A DNA stretch of 22,630 nucleotides from an uncultured Lachnospiraceae bacterium (GCA_905233835.1 CAJOGB010000013.1:3942-26571), one strand, 5' to 3'; counted from the first letter of the stretch, positions 15,425-22,515 are shown. Translations and numbers: made by a program. The notes: a model not told the origin generated them from the letters alone.

Positions 15425-16369
15425 ATGTTAAGCAAATTGGAGAGAAAATTCGGGAAATATGCCATTCCGAATTTGATTAATTATTTAATAGCAGGCTATG
15501 TCGTCGGATACTTCTTGGAAATGGGCTATGTGATGTCCGGCGGAAGATTCGATCTTATTACATATTTACAGTTGGAACCGCATCTTATTATCCAGAATCT
15601 TCAGATTTGGAGACTCTTTACTTGGGTTTTAATTCCGCCTCCAATCGGAACGGGAATGTTTTCCCTTTTGTTTGCGGTCATCATGATTTACTTTTACTGG
15701 CAGTTGGGCCGTGTTTTGGAGCAGACCATCGGTGTATTTCAGTTTAATTTATACATCTTCGGCGGAATGCTTTTTACGATTATCGGATCCTTTATTTACT
15801 ACTTGATTAACTTTTATGCGTTGGGAAATCTGGTTTCCATCGGAAATAACATCTCCACCCATTATATTAACTTGTCCATATTTTTAGCCTTTTCTTTGTG
15901 CTATCCCAATATGGAAGTAATGCTTTACTTTTTGATTCCGATTAAGATGAAATGGATGTCTATCGTATATCTTGTCTTCATCGGATTTGACCTTTTGATT
16001 TCCGACTGGGGCGGAAGAGTTGCAATCGTAAGTTCCCTTTTGAACTTCCTTATTTTCTTCTTATCCACCAGAAATCTTCGTAGGATTTCGCCTCATGAAA
16101 TCCATCGAAAAGCCGCATATCAACGTGGTATGCATCAAGGCCCCTACGGCGGACCGAACCCGTACGGAAGCCCGAAAGCATCTGCGGGTGCTGCCGGTGG
16201 CGCCACCACCGCAAAAAAGCAAATCGTACGCCATAAATGTTCTATTTGCGGCCGCACGGATGTAAGCAATCCGGAACTGGAATTCCGTTATTGCTCAAAG
16301 TGTGAGGGCTCATTTGAGTATTGTAATGAGCACTTGTTCACACATCATCATATTCATTTGGAAAAATAA
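15425..16369 (+). CDS. Rhomboid-fold membrane protein, probably inactive, with Cys/His-rich tail
   Basis: This 314-residue protein has about six membrane helices up to residue 215, then a Gly/Pro/Ala-rich linker (235-265) and a cytoplasm-facing Cys/His tail. The membrane part follows the rhomboid/Der1 plan: NLQIWRLFTWVLIPP (58-72) matches the WR motif of the first loop, and LGRVLEQTIG (94-103) matches the LG..lE...G helix. The catalytic serine motif GxSG and the histidine of the last helix are absent: the corresponding regions read NNISTHYINLS and GGRVAIVSS. So it is more like Der1/iRhom pseudoproteases. The tail has Cys272, Cys275, Cys290, Cys293, Cys300, His303 and several further histidines, consistent with two zinc sites. 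It is first in a likely operon with glnS. The role is unknown; membrane protein quality control is only a guess from the fold. Confidence 0.75.
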   Translation: MLSKLERKFGKYAIPNLINYLIAGYVVGYFLEMGYVMSGGRFDLITYLQLEPHLIIQNLQIWRLFTWVLIPPPIGTGMFSLLFAVIMIYFYWQLGRVLEQTIGVFQFNLYIFGGMLFTIIGSFIYYLINFYALGNLVSIGNNISTHYINLSIFLAFSLCYPNMEVMLYFLIPIKMKWMSIVYLVFIGFDLLISDWGGRVAIVSSLLNFLIFFLSTRNLRRISPHEIHRKAAYQRGMHQGPYGGPNPYGSPKASAGAAGGATTAKKQIVRHKCSICGRTDVSNPELEFRYCSKCEGSFEYCNEHLFTHHHIHLEK

Positions 16370-16391
16370 AAATTTAAGGATTATATAGAAA

Positions 16392-18062
16392 ATGAGCGAA
16401 GAAAGAGTCAGCAGAAATTTTATTGAAAATGAGATCGACAAGGACCTGGCGGAGGGTGTTTACGACCACGTGGTAACCCGATTCCCACCGGAACCAAACG
16501 GTTACTTACACATCGGCCATGCAAAGAGTATTCTTTTAAACTCCGGCCTTGCCAAGGAATATAACGGGACCTTCCATTTAAGATTTGATGATACGAACCC
16601 TACCAAGGAAAAAACGGAGTTCGTGGAATCTATCAAAGAAGATATCAAGTGGTTGGGTGCCGACTGGGGCGAGCATTTGTATTTTGCCTCCAATTATTTT
16701 GATCAGATGTATGAAGGTGCCGTTAAACTTATAAAAAAGGGTAAGGCATATTGCTCCGATTTGTCTGCGGATCAGATTCGTGAATACCGCGGAACTTTAA
16801 CGGAACCGGGAAAGAAAGATCCGAATTCCGACAGAAGCATTGAAGAAAACTTACAGATTTTTGAAGATATGAAAGCCGGAAAGTACGAAGACGGTTCCAT
16901 GGTACTTCGCGCAAAGATTGATATGGCTTCACCGAATATCAATATGAGAGACCCGATTATTTATCGTGTGGCTCATATGCATCATCATAATACCGGAGAT
17001 AAGTGGTGCATTTATCCTATGTATGACTTTGCTCATCCCATTGAGGATGCCATCGAAGGTATTACCCACAGTATTTGTACATTGGAGTTTGAAGATCACA
17101 GACCCCTTTACGATTGGGTGGTTCGCGAGTTGGAATATGAAATGCCACCGCGTCAGATTGAGTTTGCAAAGATGTACTTAAATAACGTAGTTACCGGTAA
17201 ACGTTACATCAAGAAGTTGGTGGAAGAAGGAATCGTAGACGGATGGGACGATCCGAGACTTGTTTCCATCGCAGGACTTCGCCGTCGCGGATTTACACCG
17301 GAATCCATTCAGATGTTTGTGGAACTTTGCGGTGTATCCAAAGCACAGTCTACCGCTGAGTACGCTATGCTTGAGTACTGTATCCGTGAGGATTTAAAGA
17401 TGAAGCGCCCACGTGCTTTCACGGTACTTCATCCGGTAAAATTAATTATCGATAACTATCCAAAAGGCCGGGTGGAGATGCTTTCCGTTCAGAATAACCT
17501 TGAAAACGAAGCGCTTGGAGAAAGAGAAGTTGCTTTCTCCCGTGAACTTTATATCGAGGCAGAGGATTTCATGATTGAGCCTCCGAAGAAGTATTTCAGG
17601 CTCTTCCCGGGAAATGAAGTTCGCCTTATGAATGCATATTTTGTGACCTGTACCGGATATGAGACGGATGCAGAGGGAAATGTGACAGAGATTCACTGTA
17701 CTTACGATCCAAAAACCAAGGGCGGAAACGCTCCTGACGGACGTAAAGTTAAGGGAACCATTCACTGGGTGGAGGCCACCACTGCGAAAAAAGCGGAAGT
17801 TCGCTTGTATGAAAATATTGTTGACGAAGAGCTTGGGGTATATAATGATGACGGTAGCCTGAATTTGAATCCGAATTCCCTTACCGTTGTAAAAGAAGCA
17901 TTGGTAGAGCCTTCCTTAATGGATGCGAAGGTATACGACAGCTTCCAGTTTGTAAGAAACGGATTCTTTACCGTGGATTCCAAGGACTCCAAAGAAGGTG
18001 TGCCGGTATTTAACCGTATCGTGTCTTTGAAGAGCTCTTTTAAGTTACCAACCAACAATTAA
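16392..18062 (+). CDS. glnS: Glutaminyl-tRNA synthetase
   Basis: This class I synthetase charges tRNA-Gln with glutamine. It has 556 residues, the usual length. PPEPNGYLHIGHAKS (32-46) holds the HIGH motif (40-43) and is typical of GlnRS and not bacterial GluRS. LRFDDTNP (63-70) and FEDHRPLYDW (233-242) are further GlnRS blocks. The KMSKS position reads VVTGKRYIKK (266-275), a variant I recall as usual in Lachnospiraceae. The C-terminal beta-barrel anticodon domain includes KKYFRLFPGNEVRL and TIHWV. It begins 22 bases after the rhomboid-like gene with AAGGA upstream, and DUF2225 starts 17 bases after its stop, so all three probably share one transcript. Having glnS means the organism need not rely only on GatCAB for Gln-tRNA. 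Confidence 0.95.
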   Translation: MSEERVSRNFIENEIDKDLAEGVYDHVVTRFPPEPNGYLHIGHAKSILLNSGLAKEYNGTFHLRFDDTNPTKEKTEFVESIKEDIKWLGADWGEHLYFASNYFDQMYEGAVKLIKKGKAYCSDLSADQIREYRGTLTEPGKKDPNSDRSIEENLQIFEDMKAGKYEDGSMVLRAKIDMASPNINMRDPIIYRVAHMHHHNTGDKWCIYPMYDFAHPIEDAIEGITHSICTLEFEDHRPLYDWVVRELEYEMPPRQIEFAKMYLNNVVTGKRYIKKLVEEGIVDGWDDPRLVSIAGLRRRGFTPESIQMFVELCGVSKAQSTAEYAMLEYCIREDLKMKRPRAFTVLHPVKLIIDNYPKGRVEMLSVQNNLENEALGEREVAFSRELYIEAEDFMIEPPKKYFRLFPGNEVRLMNAYFVTCTGYETDAEGNVTEIHCTYDPKTKGGNAPDGRKVKGTIHWVEATTAKKAEVRLYENIVDEELGVYNDDGSLNLNPNSLTVVKEALVEPSLMDAKVYDSFQFVRNGFFTVDSKDSKEGVPVFNRIVSLKSSFKLPTNN

Positions 18063-18079
18063 GAAAGTTTAGGTAGTAT

Positions 18080-18958
18080 ATGAATTTATTAGCAGGATTG
18101 GAAAAATTCGGTATCAAGGCGGATGAAGTTGATATCACCAAAGATGCAGAAAAGAAAAATGCAAAGAAAGCCGCTCCGAAAAAAGCCGCACCAAAGGCGA
18201 TGACAGAGGATGAACTTCTTTTGGCGAAGGAGTATACTTGCCCGGTTTGTGATAAGAAGTTTAAAGCGCTTATGGTAAAGACCGGTAAGGCAAAGAAAAT
18301 CGGACAGGAGTTCGATCTTCGCCCGCGCCATGAAGGCATCGATACCATTAAGTATGATGTTATTGTTTGCCCGGATTGCGGATATGCCGCTATGACAAAG
18401 ACCTTTGAACCGCTTTCCAACACACAGATTAAGTGGATTCGCGAGCAGGTAGGCGAGAACTTTAAGCCTCAGCCACGTGCCGTTGACAGAAGCACCTATA
18501 CCTATGATGAGGCCATCGACCGTTATAAATTGGCGTTGGTGTCCGCTATGGTAAAACGTGCAAAGCTTTCCGAGAAGGCATATATTTGCTTGAAGATTTC
18601 TTGGTTACAGAGAACCCTCCTTAAGGAGATGCCGGAAACCACTCCGGAGGAATTGGAAGCAAAGAATGCCATGAAGACAGAAATGCTTCAGTTCTATCAG
18701 CAGGCATACGACGGATTTACCCAGTGTATGTCAAAGGAGACTCCGCCGTTTTACGGAATGGATTCCAATACTTTAGAATTTATGCTTGCCAATATGGCGA
18801 TTTACTTTAAGGATTACGATACCGCACTTAAATTGGTATCACGTCTTATCACTTCTCCGAACACCGCGGGACGTGTTAAGGATAAGTGCTTACAGTTAAA
18901 AGAGCAGATTACGGCTGCAAAGAAAAAAGCGGATGCGGCGCCAAAGCCACAGGCATAG
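18080..18958 (+). CDS. DUF2225 family protein with zinc ribbon
   Basis: This 292-residue, probably cytoplasmic protein starts with a short segment (MNLLAGLEKFGI), then a Lys/Ala-rich linker (21-40). The DUF2225 core has a paired-cysteine zinc ribbon: Cys54 and Cys57 in YTCPVCDKKF, and Cys97 and Cys100 in IVCPDCGYAAM. The second half is helical and TPR-like, with repeats of the type AYICLKISWLQR and MLANMAIYFKDYDTALKL, ending in a Lys/Ala tail. DUF2225 proteins are widespread in Firmicutes and have no established function that I know. The ribosome site (TTAGGTAG) is weak and the gene lies 17 bases after glnS, so translational coupling is likely. A strong terminator follows. Confidence 0.88.
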   Translation: MNLLAGLEKFGIKADEVDITKDAEKKNAKKAAPKKAAPKAMTEDELLLAKEYTCPVCDKKFKALMVKTGKAKKIGQEFDLRPRHEGIDTIKYDVIVCPDCGYAAMTKTFEPLSNTQIKWIREQVGENFKPQPRAVDRSTYTYDEAIDRYKLALVSAMVKRAKLSEKAYICLKISWLQRTLLKEMPETTPEELEAKNAMKTEMLQFYQQAYDGFTQCMSKETPPFYGMDSNTLEFMLANMAIYFKDYDTALKLVSRLITSPNTAGRVKDKCLQLKEQITAAKKKADAAPKPQA

Positions 18959-18963
18959 TTATT

Positions 18964-18995
18964 AAAGAGGCATGGAAATACCCATGCCTCTTTTT
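18964..18995 (+). terminator. Rho-independent terminator after the DUF2225 gene
   Basis: AAAGAGGCATGG (18964-18975) pairs perfectly with CCATGCCTCTTT (18982-18993) around a 6-base loop and ends in TTTTT. It marks the left limit of the accessory patch and contains the nominal ATG of the next open frame. Confidence 0.93.
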
Positions 18996-19319
18996 CTATA
19001 CAGTAAGATAATAAGAGTATTTAAGGATGTTGGAATCTATGCGGCTTTAAACCCCAATAGACAAGGTGAAACAGCTTATGGCTATATGTGGAAGTATGAC
19101 GAAGGAAATCATGCTGATGTTGAACAAGTAGGATATAAGAACAGAAAAAGAATAATTGCAATCAACAAAAATACAGGCAAAATGATAAAAGAGTATCCGT
19201 CTATGTCAAAAGCTGCAAAGGAATTGAAGGTTAGCATGAATAAAATCAGAACAGCTTGCAATGGAAGAGATTCTTTTGATGACTTTATTTTAAAATACTC
19301 GGATGATATAAATTATTAA
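18972..19319 (+). CDS. NUMOD1-domain protein, probable remnant of a homing-type endonuclease
   Basis: The open frame has 115 codons, but its first ATG lies inside the preceding terminator and no ribosome site is seen at any in-frame ATG, so this is likely a decayed 3' portion. Residues about 58-105 (IIAINKNTGKMIKEYPSMSK, then AAKELKVSMNKIRTAC) form a NUMOD1 helix-turn-helix, the DNA-binding module found next to HNH or GIY-YIG nuclease domains. Just before it, TAYGYMWKY (34-42) looks like the end of a previous NUMOD copy. No nuclease catalytic motif is present. Base composition is visibly AT-richer than in glnS or exoA. The entry may contain only the segment after about 18996 as true relic. 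It could also be an intact small regulator with an unusual start, but this is less likely. Confidence 0.6.
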   Translation: MEIPMPLFLYSKIIRVFKDVGIYAALNPNRQGETAYGYMWKYDEGNHADVEQVGYKNRKRIIAINKNTGKMIKEYPSMSKAAKELKVSMNKIRTACNGRDSFDDFILKYSDDINY

Positions 19320-19334
19320 AAGTTTATTAAAAAT

Positions 19335-19412
19335 AGAGTTACCCTATTTACATTCTTTTTGTTAGCAGGTATATTTATTTATACGCAAGACGAGGCATTA
19401 TAGGGTAACTAT
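19335..19412. repeat. Inverted repeat bracketing the nuclease gene promoter
   Basis: AGTTACCCTAT (19337-19347) and its exact complement ATAGGGTAACT (19400-19410) are 52 bases apart; extending by two bases gives 12 of 13 matches. The left arm touches the -35 of a promoter and the right arm contains AGGG, the only ribosome-site candidate for ATG 19415. It could be an operator pair, the ends of a small mobile or invertible segment, or an RNA stem in a read-through transcript. Confidence 0.7.
19347..19375 (+). promoter_or_regulatory. Promoter for the CdiA-CT-like gene
   Basis: A -35 TTTACA (19347-19352), 17-base spacer and -10 TATATT (19370-19375) would start RNA near 19382. It lies inside the inverted repeat. 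The ribosome site would be AGGG (19402-19405), 9 bases before the ATG. Confidence 0.6.
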
Positions 19413-19414
19413 AT

Positions 19415-19798
19415 ATGTCAAAGGGAATACTTACTCAAAATGGTGTTCATTTAAATGAACACGAATACAAAACAATCAAAACACTTCTTAATAACGGTTA
19501 TGATGTGGAACTGATTCCACCTTCACAAGTTAAAGGAATTCATTTGCCGGATATTTATATGAACTCTGTTGCATGGGAAATAAAAAGCCCTGAGGGGAAA
19601 GGTAAAAATACAATTCTACATAATTTGCAGTCGGCAAAAAAACAATCACATAATGTTATCATCGATTTACGAAGATGCGGACTTTCGGAATCAGTAGCAA
19701 TTAAAGAATTAAAGAATCTTTTTGATCGTTCTAAAAGTCTACGCAGAATGTTAGTTATTACAAAAAGTGAGGAAATACTTGACTTACAGGAAGTATGA
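19415..19798 (+). CDS. Stand-alone CdiA-CT-like nuclease (PD-(D/E)xK fold)
   Basis: The 127-residue protein resembles the C-terminal toxin domain of contact-dependent inhibition protein CdiA that cuts tRNA. Visible are LNEHEYKTIKTLLNNGYDVE (13-32), then LPDIYM with Asp46, and AWEIKSPEGKGKNTI with Glu55 and Lys57. NVIIDLRR (80-87) follows as the next strand. Asp46-x8-Glu55-x-Lys57 is a PD-(D/E)xK nuclease core, and the KSPEGxGKNTI block is characteristic of the CdiA_C family. There is no signal peptide, carrier domain or secretion motif. No immunity-type gene is seen in the 172 bases before exoA. In Firmicutes such domains occur at the ends of phage head proteins or as free cargo in mobile elements. 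It may be a solitary toxin, a relic, or a housekeeping derivative with altered activity. All core catalytic residues look intact. Confidence 0.72.
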   Translation: MSKGILTQNGVHLNEHEYKTIKTLLNNGYDVELIPPSQVKGIHLPDIYMNSVAWEIKSPEGKGKNTILHNLQSAKKQSHNVIIDLRRCGLSESVAIKELKNLFDRSKSLRRMLVITKSEEILDLQEV

Positions 19799-19817
19799 GT
19801 ATACTATGAAGTTACAA

Positions 19818-19861
19818 GGTGTGGACCTGCGTTGAATTTACGCGGGGGCCGCACCATTTTT
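19818..19861 (+). terminator. GC-rich hairpin with T run after the nuclease gene
   Basis: GGTGTGG (19818-19824) pairs with CCGCACC (19849-19855). A second stem of GCGT (19829-19832) with ACGC (19840-19843) and flanking pairs sits above it, with ATTTTT after. It is much more GC-rich than the surrounding patch. It probably ends transcription of the nuclease gene. Confidence 0.7.
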
Positions 19862-19869
19862 CGTTATAA

Positions 19870-19899
19870 AAGAAGTACCAATATGGTGCTTCTTTTTTT
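19870..19899 (+). terminator. Second terminator before exoA
   Basis: AAGAAGTACC (19870-19879) pairs with GGTGCTTCTT (one G-T pair), followed by seven T. Together with the hairpin at 19818 it isolates exoA from the accessory patch. Confidence 0.8.
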
Positions 19900-19930
19900 G
19901 CTTTTGCCACTTCAATTTACGCCTGTGAAA

Positions 19931-19939
19931 TGAGATAAT
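19931..19939 (+). promoter_or_regulatory. Likely extended -10 promoter for exoA-mnmA
   Basis: TG-A-GATAAT is an extended -10 element; the -35 candidate 17 bases upstream (TTCAAT at 19911-19916) is poor. It is the only reasonable promoter in the 70 bases between terminator and gene. Confidence 0.42.
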
Positions 19940-19970
19940 ACATAGGAATGTGAAACAAAGGAGATTTCTT

Positions 19971-20726
19971 ATGAAGTGTATATCATGGAACGTAAACGGG
20001 ATCAGAGCCTGCGTTGGAAAAGGCTTTTATGATTTCTTTAAAGAAATAGATGCAGATCTTTTCTGCCTGCAGGAAACGAAAATGCAGGAAGGTCAGCTTG
20101 AAATGGATACTCCGGGTTATCATCAGTACTTTAACTATGCTGAGAAAAAGGGCTATTCCGGAACTGCGATTTTTTCAAAGAGAGAGCCGCTTAATGTAAC
20201 CTATGGCATCGGCATTGATGAACACGACCACGAAGGACGTGTGATTACTTTGGAGTTTGAAGACTTTTTCTTTGTGACCTGCTATACTCCAAATTCCAAA
20301 CAGGAATTGGAACGTTTGGACTATCGTATGAAATGGGAAGATGATTTCCTTTCCTACATCAAATCTTTGGATGCAAAAAAAACGGTAATTTTCTGCGGTG
20401 ACTTAAATGTGGCACATAAAGAAATCGACTTGAAAAATCCCAAAACCAACCATCATAATGCGGGATTTACCGATGAGGAACGTGAAAAAATGTCCGTGAT
20501 TTTATCCTCCGGATTTACCGATACCTTCCGCTATTTCTATCCGGATTTGGAACAGGTGTATTCCTGGTGGTCTTACAGGTTTAAATCCAGAGAGAAAAAT
20601 GCGGGATGGAGGATCGATTACTTTATCACTTCCGAACGATTAAACGACAAGCTTACGGACGCAAAGATTCATACGGATATTTTAGGTTCGGATCATTGCC
20701 CAATCGAATTGGATATTAATTTATAA
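19971..20726 (+). CDS. exoA: Exodeoxyribonuclease III / AP endonuclease
   Basis: This DNA-repair enzyme cleaves at abasic sites and trims 3' ends, using Mg2+. ATG 19971 is chosen because AAAGGAG lies just upstream (19958-19964); an in-frame GTG at 19950 precedes that site and is unlikely. The 251 residues hold all ExoIII-type motifs: WNVNGIRA with Asn8, CLQETK with Glu35, GYSGTAIFSK, Tyr105 in CYTPNSK, CGDLNVAH with Asp144 and Asn146, the YSWW/GWRIDYF block (198-218), and GSDHCP with Asp241 and His242. mnmA starts 12 bases after the stop, implying one transcript. The gene is often called xth or exoA in Firmicutes. Confidence 0.95.
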   Translation: MKCISWNVNGIRACVGKGFYDFFKEIDADLFCLQETKMQEGQLEMDTPGYHQYFNYAEKKGYSGTAIFSKREPLNVTYGIGIDEHDHEGRVITLEFEDFFFVTCYTPNSKQELERLDYRMKWEDDFLSYIKSLDAKKTVIFCGDLNVAHKEIDLKNPKTNHHNAGFTDEEREKMSVILSSGFTDTFRYFYPDLEQVYSWWSYRFKSREKNAGWRIDYFITSERLNDKLTDAKIHTDILGSDHCPIELDINL

Positions 20727-20738
20727 ACGAGGTTTTTT

Positions 20739-21797
20739 ATGAAAGCGCTTATCGCTATGAGTGGCGGTGTGGACTCCAGTGTCGCCGCCTTTTTGATGAA
20801 GGAAAAAGGATATGACTGCGTAGGCTGTACCATGAAGTTGTACGCCAACGAAGATATTGATGTGGATGCCACCAATACCTGCTGTTCCTTGGATGATGTG
20901 GAAGATGCCAAGGCAGTTGCAAGACGATTGGACATGCCTCACTACACCTTTAATTTTCAGGATCGATTTAAAGAAACGGTAATCGATGATTTTATTTACT
21001 GCTACGAAAACGGAATGACTCCGAACCCTTGTATTCAGTGTAACAAACACTTAAAGTTTTCCGAGTTATTTCAACGCGCCACCGTACTGGAATGCGAAAA
21101 GGTGGTAACCGGTCACTACGCAAGAATCCAGGAAACCGAAAACGGATATCAGTTATTAAAAGGTTTGGACGAAGGAAAAGATCAATCCTATGTGCTTTAT
21201 AATATGACCCAGGAAGAACTGGCACACACCGCACTTCCTTTGGGTGAATATTCCAAAGATGAAGTGCGAAAACTCGCAGAGGAAAACGGTTTTATCAATG
21301 CAAACAAACCTGATTCTCAGGATATTTGTTTTGTGCCCGACGGAGATTATGCCGCAGCCATCAAGCGTTTTACCGGAAAGGTTTACAAACCCGGTGATTT
21401 CGTAGACATGGAAGGAAATGTTTTGGGACAGCATAAGGGAATTATCAACTACACCATCGGTCAACGAAAGGGACTTGGTATTTCCGCAGAGCATCCCCTT
21501 TATGTGGTAAAACTTGATATGGAAAATAATCGTGTCATCTTAGGAACCAATGATGATTTGTTTTCTAGAGAAGTCACGGTAGAAAATATCAACTGGATTA
21601 ATCCTGTAGAGGAACACATTACATGTAAAGCAAAGATTCGCTATCGCATGAAAGAACAGCCTTGTGTTGTAAAAAAAACAGGAGAAACATCAGCTAAAAT
21701 CTTATTTGACGAACCCCAGCGGGCAGCCACTCCGGGACAGTCTGCCGTATTCTATGACGGTGACGTGGTCTTAGGCGGAGGCATTATTACGTTTTAA
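20739..21797 (+). CDS. mnmA: tRNA-specific 2-thiouridylase MnmA
   Basis: MnmA adds sulfur to position 2 of U34 in tRNA-Glu, -Lys and -Gln, using ATP and sulfur delivered from a cysteine desulfurase. The protein has 352 residues, normal for the family. SGGVDSSVAA (8-17) is the PP-loop for ATP, Cys98 in NPCIQCN is the nucleophile, and Cys197 in DICFVPDGDY is the persulfide cysteine. GHYARI (125-130) and QRKGLGI are further family blocks, and the C-terminal beta-barrel ends in GGGIITF. In many Clostridia mnmA sits beside nifS-nifU, whereas here it is 12 kb away with exoA. The ribosome site (CGAGG) is modest, and coupling to exoA is likely because the gap is 12 bases. Confidence 0.95.
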   Translation: MKALIAMSGGVDSSVAAFLMKEKGYDCVGCTMKLYANEDIDVDATNTCCSLDDVEDAKAVARRLDMPHYTFNFQDRFKETVIDDFIYCYENGMTPNPCIQCNKHLKFSELFQRATVLECEKVVTGHYARIQETENGYQLLKGLDEGKDQSYVLYNMTQEELAHTALPLGEYSKDEVRKLAEENGFINANKPDSQDICFVPDGDYAAAIKRFTGKVYKPGDFVDMEGNVLGQHKGIINYTIGQRKGLGISAEHPLYVVKLDMENNRVILGTNDDLFSREVTVENINWINPVEEHITCKAKIRYRMKEQPCVVKKTGETSAKILFDEPQRAATPGQSAVFYDGDVVLGGGIITF

Positions 21798-21821
21798 TCG
21801 AGATATCTTATGGAGGAACTT

Positions 21822-22454
21822 ATGGAAAACAAAAAACTATTTATCGTGCGCATTCTTATGATGGCGGCAGGAATTATTATCTTAGGCTTTTCTATCGCCG
21901 TTTTAAAACTTGCACTTTTGGGAAACGATCCGTACACAGGAATGCTTTTTGCCATTGCTGATGTAACTCCTATTAGTTATCCCCTTTGGCAGATTATTTT
22001 TGGAATTATATTCTTTATCATTCAGCTTTTGCTGGGACGTCATTTAATCGGAATCGGAACAATTATTAATACTTTTTCCATTGGTTATATTGTGGATTTC
22101 AGTTATCGATTTATCTTGATTCCGGCATTCGGACAGCCGGAGGGATTTCCCCTTCAACTTTTCACTTTAATCGTAGGCATGTTGATTTGCAGTGTGGGAA
22201 TATCTCTTTATCAAAAGGCAGATCTTGGTGTATCACCTTATGACTCGCTATCATTAATCGCAGATGAGAGATTAAAAAAGATTCCATATTTTTGGTGCAG
22301 AATTGTATGTGACGGCACATGCGCCCTTGTATGCTTCCTTTTAGGTGGAATTGTGGGCATCGGAACCTTGCTTACCGCCTTTGGATTTGGACCTTTGGTA
22401 GCCTTCTTTAACAAGGTGCTTTCCGACCCGATTTTACGTGCGGCAGAGAAATAA
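21822..22454 (+). CDS. YczE/YyaS/YitT-like integral membrane protein
   Basis: ATG 21822 is chosen because GGAGG (21812-21816) lies 5 bases upstream. The frame also has an ATG at 21810, but that codon overlaps the ribosome site. The 210 residues form about five membrane helices. GNDPYTGMLFAIA in the first half and LGVSPYDSLSLIA in the second are matching loop motifs, suggesting two related halves, as in the YczE/YitT-type family; the helix GIGTLLTAFGFGPLVAFFNK ends the protein. The family is of unknown molecular function, and transport has been suggested. It follows mnmA by 24 bases and is probably the last gene of the exoA operon. The family is sure to about 80%; no ligand can be inferred. 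Confidence 0.8.
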   Translation: MENKKLFIVRILMMAAGIIILGFSIAVLKLALLGNDPYTGMLFAIADVTPISYPLWQIIFGIIFFIIQLLLGRHLIGIGTIINTFSIGYIVDFSYRFILIPAFGQPEGFPLQLFTLIVGMLICSVGISLYQKADLGVSPYDSLSLIADERLKKIPYFWCRIVCDGTCALVCFLLGGIVGIGTLLTAFGFGPLVAFFNKVLSDPILRAAEK

Positions 22455-22457
22455 ATA

Positions 22458-22466
22458 TGGTATACT
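22458..22466 (+). promoter_or_regulatory. Extended -10 promoter for glmM
   Basis: TG-G-TATACT is a good extended -10 four bases after the preceding stop codon. No clear -35 is seen. RNA would start near 22473, about 43 bases before the glmM ATG. Confidence 0.55.
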
Positions 22467-22495
22467 AAAAAAGTGTGCGAACACATGACTTTTTT
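22467..22495 (+). terminator. Weak hairpin before glmM, possible terminator
   Basis: AAAAAAGT (22467-22474) can pair with ACTTTTTT (22488-22495), with an inner GTG/CAC stem on a CGAA loop and a 3-base bulge. It may end transcription from the upstream operon, but it is A/T-rich and weak. Confidence 0.4.
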
Positions 22496-22515
22496 AAGAA
22501 AAAGAGGTAAGAAAA

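Noticed and set aside
16956..17206. GlnRS might be a non-discriminating GluRS
   Set aside because: PPEPNGYLHIGHAKS, LRFDDTNP and the two-barrel C-terminal domain are GlnRS features; the TGKR variant alone does not change this.
18040..18423. Minus-strand open frame of 127 codons opposite the DUF2225 gene
   Set aside because: Its Phe/Ala-rich stretch is the complement of the Lys/Ala linker; no ribosome site or homology is seen.
20721..21050. Minus-strand open frames opposite mnmA
   Set aside because: They are shadows of conserved MnmA codons.
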